A DNA stretch of 64,000 bases from Candidatus Poribacteria bacterium (GCA_958295945.1 OY282386.1:4892204-4956203); one strand, 5' to 3'. Numbered from the stretch's first letter, positions 55,503 through 64,000 are shown. Program-made: numbers and translations. Notes: generated from the letters alone by a model not told the origin.

Positions 55503-56456
55503 ATGAAAATCGGACGAATAGGTTTCTACTTATGGATGCTTGTTTTGCTTCCCTTGACAACTTATGCAGAACTCGCTGGTTATGTTGTCTATAGACACCC
55601 GTACAATTATGACGAGATATGGATTACTGATATTAGAGATACACGTAATGCGCGATTACTGTATAAGCATACCAACGTTATTCGATCTCTATCTGTACAA
55701 AAAGATGGCCGCTACATTGCTATCGTGTCAACAAATGAAATTGAACCATTCAAAGAAGACATCTACCTTATTGATACGCTTCGGAGTCATGCTGTCCAAA
55801 TACAAACTAAAATTAAAGATATTGAGTCTATTGATATTTCACACGATGGAGATGTTGTTTTCACAAATCTACTGGGCAGGGGGATTCCAAAACAGGGAAT
55901 CTATCTCATTCAAAGGAGTGAAATAGGCAAACCGGATCCAAGGATCACATTGTTAAAGGAAGGAAGTATACCACGGGTTGACTGGGCACCTAATGGAAAA
56001 GAGATTGCTTACGACCGTATCAATGGTGTATTTCAAATTGATGTTGACACCAAACAGGAAACACGTATCAGCGGAATAGGCTACTTTCCAGCTTTTTCAC
56101 CAGATGGTAAAAAGCTTGCCTATTATTACGCTAATGTTGCCACAGGCAACCCTCAAATTGATATTATCTCGCTTGATACACGGCAACCTATTATGACCAT
56201 AGACTTGATTACGCCTCCCCAGGGCCTCAACTGGTCACCGGATGGAGAGTATCTGATTTACACAGTACGCGTCAGCCAGCTTCTCAAAAAACAGCTTACA
56301 TACCGCAATATTGCAATTCCCATTAACGGTGCCCCCCCTGGAAGAATATTGGATATAGGCAACAGAGGTGTGTCAATGTTTGATTGGATAAACCCAGCAT
56401 ATCCTGTTGAACCGGTAAATCGTTTGACCACGCTATGGGGTAAAATCAAGCAATAA
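55503..56456 (+). CDS. TolB-like/WD40-type beta-propeller protein, exported (copy 1)
   Basis: About 317 residues from ATG 55503 (AGAGG eight bases before; another ATG at 55485 is less well placed). A signal peptide (cleaved near TTYAEL) precedes repeated propeller blades. The blade signature S-P-D-G-K is clear in FSPDGKKLAYYY and WSPDGEYLIYTV. The end LTTLWGKIKQ is shared with copy 2. Such proteins often bind partners at the envelope. Copy 2 follows after a MITE. Confidence 0.72.
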   Translation: MKIGRIGFYLWMLVLLPLTTYAELAGYVVYRHPYNYDEIWITDIRDTRNARLLYKHTNVIRSLSVQKDGRYIAIVSTNEIEPFKEDIYLIDTLRSHAVQIQTKIKDIESIDISHDGDVVFTNLLGRGIPKQGIYLIQRSEIGKPDPRITLLKEGSIPRVDWAPNGKEIAYDRINGVFQIDVDTKQETRISGIGYFPAFSPDGKKLAYYYANVATGNPQIDIISLDTRQPIMTIDLITPPQGLNWSPDGEYLIYTVRVSQLLKKQLTYRNIAIPINGAPPGRILDIGNRGVSMFDWINPAYPVEPVNRLTTLWGKIKQ

Positions 56457-56458
56457 CG

Positions 56459-56569
56459 TTTTATGGTGATTTCTAAAATTTAATGTACACTTCCACCCCA
56501 CGGTAGGCGAGGTTTCCTAACCTCGCCAGAACAGCAGTGTATAAATATATCTAAAATCCACCATAAAAA
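56459..56569. mobile_element. MITE-like element between the two propeller genes
   Basis: TTTATGGTGATTTCTAAAAT at 56459 onward pairs with TAAAATCCACCATAAA near 56552-56567. The core GGCGAGGTTTCCTAACCTCG with CC following (56506-56527) forms a strong hairpin. Non-coding. Confidence 0.6.
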
Positions 56570-56612
56570 CGGACACAACATGCAAACCCACATACAATAG
56601 GAGCGATTATAA

Positions 56613-57695
56613 ATGAAACACTTGCTGAAATGCTTTTGTCTATTATTGGTTTTTGTGCTGCCACTGTCAACTTATGCACAACTCTCTGGTGAGGTTATTT
56701 TTCTACATCCAGACAATCCTAACGAATTATGGATTACCGACCTTGCAGACACAGACAACGCGCGCCTGCTTTATCAACAGACACACCCTATTCGCGATTT
56801 TTCTGTCCAAAAAAATGGGAACTACATCGCCACGCTTACCGAATACAGTGACCCGACTAAACCTTATGATATTTACCTGATTGATACAGATAATATCAAT
56901 GATCCAGAACGTATGATGACACATCAACGCTTCAATAAAATTCTTGATCTTGAACTATCACAAAACCCAGACCTTATCTTCATAAACTTTCTACCTGCCA
57001 TAACGGATAAAGTTAAACATGATCAATTTGGACGGACAACGAGCGGCATCTATCTGATTAGAAAAAAAAATATAGAAGACCCTACTGTACCGCCTCCACC
57101 ACCTATACCGCACCAGTTAGAAAACATTATTCCTCCAAGAGAAGTACTTTCGCCTCCTGTTTCTCTGATAAAAGGCATCGTAGCAGAGCATCTTGAACTA
57201 TCACCGGACAGTAAGTACCTCGCTTATGGGACACTTGAAGGCGTTTATCTCATCAGTTTAGAAACAGCACAAGTTTTACGTGTGAGTATAGACGGAAGTC
57301 TGCCCACTTTTTCACCGGACGGGACAAAACTTGCTGTTGTTTATTGGAATGCGGGTCTTTTGGGATTCTGGTATGATCTTGATATTTACGATGTTCCGAG
57401 TTTACGACACTTGAATACGATAGTAAACTTCAATAATCACATAGAATTCAAAGACATGAAATGGTCACCTGATGGGAAATATATCGTCTACACAACTTAT
57501 CGCGGAGCATTTTGGGAAAATAATACAACCTATTATCATTTTGCAATCCCCTATACCGGCGGGGAACCGATAAGGATTTTGGATGACATGTTTGAGAATG
57601 GTGTGCCAAAGTTTGATTGGACGCGGACAGAGGAGACATTTCCTGTTGAACCCCAAGACCGTCTGACGACGCTTTGGGGTAAACTGAAGCAATAA
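56613..57695 (+). CDS. TolB-like/WD40-type beta-propeller protein, exported (copy 2)
   Basis: The 360-residue paralogue of the preceding propeller starts after AGGAG. Signal peptide (ending TYAQL), a proline-rich insert (PTVPPPPPIPHQLE region) in the middle, and blades with FSPDGTKLAVVY and WSPDGKYIVYTT. The same ending LTTLWGKLKQ. It probably arose by tandem duplication. Function unknown. Confidence 0.72.
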   Translation: MKHLLKCFCLLLVFVLPLSTYAQLSGEVIFLHPDNPNELWITDLADTDNARLLYQQTHPIRDFSVQKNGNYIATLTEYSDPTKPYDIYLIDTDNINDPERMMTHQRFNKILDLELSQNPDLIFINFLPAITDKVKHDQFGRTTSGIYLIRKKNIEDPTVPPPPPIPHQLENIIPPREVLSPPVSLIKGIVAEHLELSPDSKYLAYGTLEGVYLISLETAQVLRVSIDGSLPTFSPDGTKLAVVYWNAGLLGFWYDLDIYDVPSLRHLNTIVNFNNHIEFKDMKWSPDGKYIVYTTYRGAFWENNTTYYHFAIPYTGGEPIRILDDMFENGVPKFDWTRTEETFPVEPQDRLTTLWGKLKQ

Positions 57696-57706
57696 AACCT
57701 AACCCT

Positions 57707-58729
57707 TTATTCATTCCAATCCAAAACAACACCTGTCCAAACATCAGGTTCATTCAGAAGACCATCATAAGCCTGTTTAATCTGCTCAGGTTTTAGGCGA
57801 TGCGAGATTAATGATTCAACATCCAACTCTCCGCGCGCAATCCAATCAAAAATAGTCTGCTGCTTGCTGAATTGTGATACGCGATTGCCAGTATCAGGAT
57901 ACATCGGAACACACCACTCCAACGCACCACGTATCGTAATCCATCGTAGATGAGTATCAGAGAGAAGTTCTGTCAAATCTCCAGTAACAGAAACACGCGG
58001 TGATCCCAGTATCACAAGTTGACCATGACTTGCAGTGGCACGCAGTGCTTGCATAACAACACTGCTATGACCAACCGCATCAACAGTGATGTTACCAAGT
58101 TCTCCCTTGGTTAATTCTTGAATCTGTGCTTGTACTTCCTCCGCATCTCCTCCGATAGTATGCTCAATACCACACCGTTCCGCTAATTTGCGCCGCTCCG
58201 CCACAGGATCAACACCAACAACTCGACAACCCCGAATTTGAAACATCTGCGCTGCAAGATTACCAACTAACCCTAATCCGAATACGATAACACGCGCATT
58301 AGTGTCAATTTCTGAGACAATAATAGAAGTCATCGCTACACCTGCCATCCGAGACGCTGCGACAACCCCTGAATCAATGGAATCACTAATAGGAACAATC
58401 AACCTGTCTTGTGTATACCGAATGATTGAGGCATGTCGTCCATAAGTAAAGACTCTATCACCATGTGCTGCGCGAGTGACATTTGCACCAACATCACGTA
58501 CAACGCCAACGTTAGCATATCCGGAACGCCACGGATATGCACACCATGCGCCTTTTTGAAATACTTTCGGTTCTCTACCTGTATAATTTGCCAGTTCAGT
58601 TCCGCTACTGATGAATGTGTATTCTGTGTCTATCAATATTTCGTTAGGTGATTGTATAGATGCATCAAATTCATTGGTCTGAAGTTCTACTTGGTTCTGT
58701 CCAGTTACAACCACCTCTCTAATTTTCAT
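57707..58729 (-). CDS. Medium-chain alcohol-dehydrogenase-like protein lacking the zinc cysteine
   Basis: The 340-residue MDR-family protein has the Rossmann motif VIVFGLGLVGNLAAQMF and the DAVGHSSVVMQAL region. The catalytic zinc ligand that is usually cysteine is replaced: residues 40-45 are ISSGTE, as in some sorbitol-dehydrogenase-like and BchC-like proteins. The N-terminus overlaps the DUF202 stop by 11 bases. A sugar or polyol substrate is likely in this setting, but unproven. Confidence 0.8.
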   Translation of the reverse strand: MKIREVVVTGQNQVELQTNEFDASIQSPNEILIDTEYTFISSGTELANYTGREPKVFQKGAWCAYPWRSGYANVGVVRDVGANVTRAAHGDRVFTYGRHASIIRYTQDRLIVPISDSIDSGVVAASRMAGVAMTSIIVSEIDTNARVIVFGLGLVGNLAAQMFQIRGCRVVGVDPVAERRKLAERCGIEHTIGGDAEEVQAQIQELTKGELGNITVDAVGHSSVVMQALRATASHGQLVILGSPRVSVTGDLTELLSDTHLRWITIRGALEWCVPMYPDTGNRVSQFSKQQTIFDWIARGELDVESLISHRLKPEQIKQAYDGLLNEPDVWTGVVLDWNE

Positions 58730-59045
58730 ATTCGTTTCCTTCTGCTAATTCTTTGAGCTTAATCTCACGAATGAGTGATTTCGTTTTATGATATCTATAA
58801 AGTCCAAGAAAAAAAGTCACCGCACCTATCAGCATCAATAATCCACCAATTGCACCATCAGCAATCGGTGAACTCATAATATGGAAATGTACAAAGGATA
58901 ATCCCGCAACAAATAGCGTCAAAGCCGTGCGGATGTATGCGAGGAAGGTTCGCTCATTGGCAAGTATAGTCCTGTCCGCAGCCAGATGATCCCGCAGAAT
59001 CAGCTGACCCTTGATACTTTCATAAGGTTTCTCATGTTCTACCAT
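58719..59045 (-). CDS. DUF202/YidH-type small membrane protein
   Basis: The 108-residue protein has the family motif RDHLAADRTILANERTFLAY with the following RTALTL, then two or three transmembrane helices. The family has no known function. It overlaps the dehydrogenase start. Confidence 0.8.
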   Translation of the reverse strand: MVEHEKPYESIKGQLILRDHLAADRTILANERTFLAYIRTALTLFVAGLSFVHFHIMSSPIADGAIGGLLMLIGAVTFFLGLYRYHKTKSLIREIKLKELAEGNEYEN

Positions 59046-59070
59046 TTAGTTCAATATGTTCCTTTCTAAA

Positions 59071-59403
59071 TCAGATAAAAAAGACTATACAGATTACACC
59101 GATGATCCAACCACAAAAGATACTCATTGATCGTACTATTTTCGCAGTTTTACGAAAGTGCAACGTATACAGAGCAGGATGTTGGGAGTAAATCTCCACC
59201 TGATCTGAAGTGGACAAATCAATTTTCGGTATTAAAATATACACGACAAGGACAGCAATCACAAGGGCAAGTACATTAATCTTAGGTAAAATACTCAGAC
59301 ATAATCCCAAAATTCCCCAACGCCATTTTGAAACACTACTTCGCGCATCCGACTTTGCAGCACTAATCAGCAGTACTGAAGATGTCTTGCCTGAGTGTTT
59401 CAT
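59071..59403 (-). CDS. Small two-helix membrane protein
   Basis: A 110-residue protein with hydrophobic segments LGLCLSILPKINVLALVIAV and IFCGWIIGVICIVFFI. AAAGGACAA lies before the ATG. Not recognised; perhaps DUF4190-like. Between the PhyH gene and the DUF202 gene. Confidence 0.45.
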   Translation of the reverse strand: MKHSGKTSSVLLISAAKSDARSSVSKWRWGILGLCLSILPKINVLALVIAVLVVYILIPKIDLSTSDQVEIYSQHPALYTLHFRKTAKIVRSMSIFCGWIIGVICIVFFI

Positions 59404-59422
59404 TTGTCCTTTCTGCTACCTG

Positions 59423-60166
59423 TCAACCATCATAACGGAGATTTTTGCCGTTGTCAGGTCCTCCCTGACCCCAAACCCAAACATTGCGGAAAAACGCCTG
59501 CTTTTCAGGTGGTAACCCATCAATAATATGTTTTGGCACCGTAGGTTTGTGGAATTGACACCCAACAAAATTATAACAATTAAACACTGCAATTCTTGGA
59601 TGGTCCGGATTCTTCCAAGTGTCACCAGAATGACATACGTTCTCTGTGAAGATAATTGCAGAACCAGGTGGACAACTATATGTTTCAAGGAGTGGAGAAT
59701 CAACATTACGATGCGTTTCTGGGATTTGGAAGTTCGATTTATGACTACCGGGTAGAAACAGTGTGCCACCTTCACCTGCTTTCACTTCGTTCAATTCAAA
59801 CACAACCCGTGTCAATGCTGAGTAAATTCTACCATTATGGCATTGATAACTAAAGTTAGGGTTTACATTTCGCACACCACCGTGGGGTGGCGGTCCTCCA
59901 TTCCCCTCAGACCTATAGGTGAACCAACTTGATTCCATACGAATTTCACCCAAAGTCTCTTTGAGAATATCAATTATGGCTGGATGGTCAATCAACATTG
60001 AAGATGCACCCCCGGGAAATTGTCGCTCATACGGAGGTAACGCCTCAGGATTTGTGCGAATTGTATCAACTTGGTCTTTAATTTCATCTATCTCTGAGGG
60101 TGTTAACACTTCTGGAATTAACAAGTACCCTTTCAGGTCAAATATAAATTTCTGTTCTTCAGTCAT
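59423..60166 (-). CDS. PhyH-family protein with HxG in place of HxD
   Basis: About 247 residues from ATG 60166 (GGAG nine bases before). The layout matches the PhyH protein at 5738: LTRVVFELNEV, GGTLFLPGSHK, distal H179 (VCHSGDTW) and R191 (HPRIAVFNCY). The aligned first iron motif reads H110-N111-G112 (SYQCHNGRIY), whereas the other protein has HHD. In Fe(II)/2-oxoglutarate halogenases such as SyrB2 and WelO5 the same Asp is replaced by Ala or Gly to admit halide. The protein could be a halogenase, an unusual hydroxylase or inactive. Confidence 0.8.
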   Translation of the reverse strand: MTEEQKFIFDLKGYLLIPEVLTPSEIDEIKDQVDTIRTNPEALPPYERQFPGGASSMLIDHPAIIDILKETLGEIRMESSWFTYRSEGNGGPPPHGGVRNVNPNFSYQCHNGRIYSALTRVVFELNEVKAGEGGTLFLPGSHKSNFQIPETHRNVDSPLLETYSCPPGSAIIFTENVCHSGDTWKNPDHPRIAVFNCYNFVGCQFHKPTVPKHIIDGLPPEKQAFFRNVWVWGQGGPDNGKNLRYDG

Positions 60167-60277
60167 AAGAATCATCTCCATAAACACTGTTTTGGATTTT
60201 GAAGATTGTAGCAGGATTCTACTTTAATTGGAAATGTTAAATGCACAAAGGGGTGTGTAAAGTTTTTGCACAAGAGA

Positions 60278-60480
60278 TTATGCGGCTTTTGCGTCTGGAT
60301 ACCAATATTTATTCCATCCACCATTTTTCAACAGGCACCGCATCTTGAGAACGGCATTGATACCCGGTTTCTTCCATCTCATTGCAGCTTGTGGACATCT
60401 TTGCCCAACAACATGTTTACAAGCACTCTCAATCACGCCACTACCAATCTGATAGCCTTTTTCTCTAAATGCTTTGGCTC
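60278..60480 (-). pseudogene. ISKra4-like transposase C-terminal remnant
   Basis: The minus-strand reading REKGYQIGSGVIESACKHVV, QRCPQAAMRWKKPGINAVL and NGGWNKYWY matches the end of ISKra4-family transposases. An in-frame stop precedes it and the rest is missing. Confidence 0.75.
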
Positions 60481-60571
60481 ATGTAAAGAATGAGTGCTAA
60501 TGAAAAGTTAAACCCGTGTGGCCACTGCGTTCATTGAAAACAACAGCACACACTTTAGACATTATAATGAA

Positions 60572-61770
60572 TTAAATAGTAGGAGTTTCATAACACCAGG
60601 GTCTGAAGTTTAGTCGAAAATTGTGTAAACCACAACAAGTTTCCATAACTAAGTCACAAAACCCTTTCTTCCAATTTCTGAGTTTATCTTTGACAATACG
60701 GTATCTTTTGACACCACTAATGGCATGTTCAACACGTATGCGTATAGACGCTATCTTTCTATTGATTTCTTTTTCTTTTTCTCTCAGTTCTCCACCTTTC
60801 GGTTTTTTCTTCGGTTGAACGATGTGGACATCAGGAAGAGTGAACCCCTGAAAACCGGTATCTTGGGACAAGGTGCTTCCCGGGGGCACACAATAGCCAA
60901 CCTGATCAGCTATGTATTTGTCATGGTGTCTTCCTTCAAAAGAGGGTGTCAATAGGACGACTTTGCAGCTTTCATTGATAATCAGATTATTTTTTACTGT
61001 ATGACATTTCTTTTTACCGCTATAATATGCCTTTTGAGTTTCTGGGTCTCTTGGACGTCGTATTCGCCGTTCTATACCATCATGAAAAAAAAATATTCTT
61101 TATCTTGACTTTGACTTGATACCTCACAAGTATCACACGTAGATGTGGGAACTGTTTCCCGAGATGGCAGCTCTCCAAGTTCTGCTAATGCGGTGTTCAA
61201 TATCGGTAAAAGCAAGTGAATCCATTTATTCGCAAGAGGTTGAGCCATACCAAAGAGCGTGCCGAATAGAACCTGTTTCGGAGCTTCATGAAGATAAATT
61301 AATATAAATAGCAACATATCTTCATGTGAAGCAAAACAACTATTTTTGTAGGGTTTATATCTCCGTTTTATGCGCGGTTTTCCATCAAGGGTCCGTGTTT
61401 CCATATAAGCTAAAAAACATTTAGAAAAATGAGGTAATAGTTTTGTAAACTCTTCTAAAGTATATCCAGTGAGAGATAGAAGCGTCCCAGCTTTGTCCTT
61501 AATATCTTCAAAAACGATCATGAGAAAACCTCCATTTATAAGATTGTAATTAGAATAACAGAGGTTAACTAAACTTGCAACTAAATCATTATAATGTCTT
61601 TTATACATGAGCGGACGAAAACCCTCAAAGACACGAGACTCTGCGTCTGACAATGATATACCCGGTTCAAAAAAAATATCTTGAGCCATTGCACTTATTG
61701 CCTCTACAAAACTTTCACACGCTTCTTGATTCTCTTTGATTTCACAACGATCTAATGTTATACTAATCAT
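60572..61770 (-). CDS. IS5-type (DDE_Tnp_4) transposase in two frames joined at a U-rich slippery site
   Basis: Frame 1 (61770-61072) has a helix-turn-helix DDE-superfamily N-terminus. Near 61080-61088 the coding strand runs TAT TTT TTT TTC, and frame 1 ends soon after. The -1 frame continues HDGIERRIRRPRD, YYSGKKKCHTVKNN, LSQDTGFQGF and RVEHAISGVKRYRI, so all three DDE residues lie after the shift. The U-UUU-UUC heptamer is in the correct phase for -1 frameshifting; transcript slippage would also work. The joined product has about 399 residues. A fragment of the same family is at 11331-11548. Confidence 0.75.
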
Positions 61771-61924
61771 CGGTATCCTCTCCTATTGGATTATAAGATT
61801 ATTTGGAAAGGATACCATTTTTCTATGTACATCACAACAAATACCTAAATTTAGACTTGTGCAAAAACTTTACACACCCCCAGATTAACTATACACTTGA
61901 CAAAAACGACAATACACCTATAAT

Positions 61925-62079
61925 AACCTAAGTTGCTACCTTTGTAGCATAATCTGCAAGATTGTGCCTGTAAGTGCACAAACTGACAGTGGACGCTAAG
62001 AAATTTTGCGAAAAATGAGTTATTCTCTATTGAAAACGGTGTTTGCATGGCCAAAAGTTTGTAGGTAGCAACTTGAGTT
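61925..62079. mobile_element. 155-bp MITE with ATAAT target duplication
   Basis: Ends are AACCTAAGTTGCTACCT (61925-61941) and its near complement AGGTAGCAACTTGAGTT (62063-62079). ATAAT flanks on both sides (61920-61924 and 62080-62084). Same terminal repeat as the elements at 5567 and 8658. It lies just before the Gfo/Idh/MocA gene and may affect its expression. Confidence 0.8.
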
Positions 62080-62118
62080 ATAATAAATAGTACATCAGAA
62101 TTTACTAAGGAGCATTAA

Positions 62119-63372
62119 ATGGCAAAAAGGATAAGAATAGGACTAATCGGTTGCGGCATGATATCCGGTTCACACGTCAACGGATATTTAGCACATCCAC
62201 AACAGGCAGAAATCGTCGCAGTATGCGATACGGTGGATGCAAACGCACAACGTAGAGCTGCAGAGGTACTATCTGGGGCAGAAAGCCGTGCGAACTCGGC
62301 AACAGAGGAAGCAAAAAAAGCAGATTCCGCAGAAGCCAAAGAACATTTGAAAGTGAACGCCGCACGTTGGGCAGAATATAAAGATAACAGTGTCAAAATA
62401 TACAGTGACTTCAATGAGATGATAAAGGAGTGTGATTTAGACGCAGTCAGTCTTGCCACTCCCCCATTCGTTCATGAAGCACCCACAGTGGCAGCAGCCA
62501 ACGCAGGTCTCCATGTCTTCTGTGAAAAACCGATGGCACGCACGGCAACAGAAGCAAGAAACATGCGCGATGCAACTGACAAAGCAGGTGTGAAACTCGC
62601 CTATCAGAGCGGTGGCACATGTCTCAACAAAACGAGTTATGCAATCCGTAAGTATGTCACTTCTGGAAAAATCGGTGATGTCCACTACGGTAGACTTACC
62701 AGTTACCGTCTCCGTGGCAGACCCAATGTTGACATGTTCGGTTTCGGCAAATGGTTCCTAAACTCAGCATACAGCGGTGGTGGAACTACCTATGACACAG
62801 GTGTCTACGACATCAACCGTTCCATCTATCTCCTCGGTTCACCACAACCTGCCACAATCAGCGGCATCGCATATCGCGGCATGCCTCCAGAATATACTGG
62901 CGAAGAGATTAACGATGTTGAGGAATTTGTATCTGTGTTTGTCCGATTTACAAACGGAATGTCCTTTACGTATGAACACGGTTGGTCATGTAATATGGCA
63001 CAACAACCCCAAGGCATCTTCATTTTCGGTTCTAAAGGGTCGTTCAGTGGAGATAAACTCTTCCTTGAAAAAGGAAAATGGGAAACTGATGATCAAGGGA
63101 ATCGTAGACGATACCAAGGTCACCTTGAAGAAACACCCTTAGAACTTCCTGATAGGAGCTTCCCCGACAAATTCCGTGACTTTCTTGATGCCTGCAACAG
63201 TGATGCACAACCCGTTAGCAATAGTGATGTCGGTCTGAAAACCACAGAGATTATGAGCGGCGCGCTCCTATCTGCAAAACTGAAACGTGAAATTAGTGTG
63301 GAAGAGTTGTATGAAATAGAAGCACTCCGTACCGAACCGACACCAGGGTGGCCTATCCCAGCGAATATGTGA
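62119..63372 (+). CDS. Gfo/Idh/MocA family oxidoreductase with a helical insert
   Basis: The 417-residue protein starts after AAGGAG. The Rossmann part shows GLIGCGMISG at 8-17 and EKP at 136-138. Between the second and third strands is an unusual alanine/glutamate/lysine-rich helical insert (about 48-88: SRANSATEEAKKADSAEAKE). The C-terminal domain has YDTGVYDINRSIYLLG, with the acid-base-like residues of the family. Substrate unknown. The following gene is a molybdopterin-enzyme FAD subunit. Confidence 0.88.
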   Translation: MAKRIRIGLIGCGMISGSHVNGYLAHPQQAEIVAVCDTVDANAQRRAAEVLSGAESRANSATEEAKKADSAEAKEHLKVNAARWAEYKDNSVKIYSDFNEMIKECDLDAVSLATPPFVHEAPTVAAANAGLHVFCEKPMARTATEARNMRDATDKAGVKLAYQSGGTCLNKTSYAIRKYVTSGKIGDVHYGRLTSYRLRGRPNVDMFGFGKWFLNSAYSGGGTTYDTGVYDINRSIYLLGSPQPATISGIAYRGMPPEYTGEEINDVEEFVSVFVRFTNGMSFTYEHGWSCNMAQQPQGIFIFGSKGSFSGDKLFLEKGKWETDDQGNRRRYQGHLEETPLELPDRSFPDKFRDFLDACNSDAQPVSNSDVGLKTTEIMSGALLSAKLKREISVEELYEIEALRTEPTPGWPIPANM

Positions 63373-63561
63373 TAGTTACAAGAGGATTCCACAAACCTAT
63401 TGTGCAATCAATATATCAAAGTAAAACGGAATCGGCAGTTCTCTTTTGTTGAATGCAGCACAGGATTTAGGTTGACAAATACGCTGTAATTGGGTATCCT
63501 TATAAGTAAGAAAACATTAGATCTATTGTCGTTAAATAATAAATGAAACGGAGGAACAGAT

Positions 63562-64000
63562 GTGAAAAGTTTTGAATATTTTGAACCGACCACCCTCGCG
63601 GAAGCATCTCGTCTTTTTGCAGAAGAACACGCACAACTCCTCGCTGGCGGGACAGACCTCGTTATCGGCATGAAGGCATATACCGAAACACCGCAATCCG
63701 TAATCAGTTTGCAGAAAATCCAAGGATTAGACACCATAACATCCGATTCTGATGGTAGTATAACTATCGGCGCGATGACAAAAGTGCGTGATGTTGAATT
63801 GTCCGATGATGTCCAAAAACACCACACAGCATTAGCAGAAGGCGCGTCGGAAATCGGATCCATTCAGATTCGCAATCTCGCAACTATCGGTGGAAACATC
63901 GCGCACGCATCCCCTGCAGCAGATACGGTTGCGGGTCTCCTCGTTGCTGATGCACGAGTTGACATCGCAAGTGCTGATGGAGGAAGATCAGTACCAATCA
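63562..64000 (+). CDS. FAD-binding subunit of a molybdopterin dehydrogenase (CoxM/XdhB-like), 3' cut by window
   Basis: GTG at 63562 follows GGAGGAACA; the overlapping ATG would stop at once. The visible 146 codons contain AQLLAGGTDLVIGMKA, which binds FAD pyrophosphate, and IRNLATIGGNIAHASPAADT, the second FAD signature. It should partner with an iron-sulfur and a molybdenum subunit to oxidise an aldehyde, CO or purine. Those subunits should follow outside the window. Confidence 0.88.
   Translation, partial: MKSFEYFEPTTLAEASRLFAEEHAQLLAGGTDLVIGMKAYTETPQSVISLQKIQGLDTITSDSDGSITIGAMTKVRDVELSDDVQKHHTALAEGASEIGSIQIRNLATIGGNIAHASPAADTVAGLLVADARVDIASADGGRSVPI

Larger units (their letters stand above)
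60250..61880. mobile_element. Nested transposon bounded by perfect 25-bp inverted repeats
   Basis: GGGGTGTGTAAAGTTTTTGC and then ACAAG at 60250-60274 is repeated in inverted form, without mismatch, at 61856-61880. Inside are the tail of an ISKra4-like transposase directly at the left end and a second, unrelated transposase (60572-61770). No target duplication is clear. It looks like one element inserted in, and replacing most of, another. Confidence 0.75.

Noticed and set aside
63408-63863. 151-codon minus-strand frame
   Set aside because: Antisense to the CoxM-like FAD subunit, which has clear family motifs.
1-64000. tRNA or rRNA genes
   Set aside because: I looked for typical T-loop and acceptor patterns in the spacers and saw none that fold convincingly.

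Overview
The window looks like a piece of a Candidatus Poribacteria-like (or related Gram-negative, aerobic) genome. It is AT-rich. It encodes a proton-translocating NADH dehydrogenase, an LptE-like outer-membrane assembly lipoprotein, and the gene mix typical of that group: phytanoyl-CoA dioxygenase-like enzymes, Gfo/Idh/MocA oxidoreductases, an enolase-superfamily sugar-acid dehydratase, a Uma2 nuclease and TolB-like propellers. The taxonomic call is an inference from gene content; no rRNA or tRNA gene was seen.

Layout. 1-8015 (minus): LolB-like lipoprotein (cut by the window edge), argD, an AlkB-type dioxygenase, a beta-class DNA methyltransferase, a galactonate-dehydratase-like enzyme, a PhyH enzyme and a Gfo/Idh/MocA enzyme read from a consensus promoter that leaves almost no leader. 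8016-12600: decayed region with a broken transposase, three tandem copies of a secreted protein family (only one complete), a transposase scrap and an ECF sigma factor. 12613-35240 (minus): one long complex I locus in the order nuoA-B-C-D-E-F-G-H-J-K-L-M-N. It is interrupted by a cargo block between nuoD and nuoE (HicBA, Uma2, VOC and small membrane proteins), an orphan gene between nuoE and nuoF, a two-methyltransferase restriction-modification cassette between nuoL and nuoM, and an NhaD-type antiporter between nuoM and nuoN. No nuoI is present. 35471-39046: pdxH and the TrkH/TrkA potassium uptake pair. 39089-48078: glycine cleavage genes gcvT, gcvH and gcvP, with two serine protease-TPR genes between gcvT and gcvH and an AbrB/PIN toxin-antitoxin pair upstream. 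48111-53673: amidohydrolase, DUF6599 lipoprotein, LptE-like lipoprotein, pnp and rpsO. 54279-57695 (plus): secreted protein, lipoprotein and two TolB-like propellers. 57707-60166 (minus): alcohol-dehydrogenase-like enzyme, DUF202 protein, membrane protein and a PhyH homologue with an unusual iron site. 60250-61880: a nested transposon. 62119-64000 (plus): Gfo/Idh/MocA enzyme and the start of a CoxM-like FAD subunit.

The strongest theme is mobile DNA. The intergenic spaces carry several families of short non-coding inverted-repeat elements (MITE-like). Three have clean target duplications (TAAGAATT, TATGT and ATAAT). One sits inside a protease gene, and removing it with one target copy restores the reading frame exactly. 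Other points worth following up are an HxG instead of HxD iron-binding motif in one PhyH protein, a transposase whose two halves are joined only through a U-rich -1 slippery site, and a split gene between two methyltransferases that may be the restriction partner.
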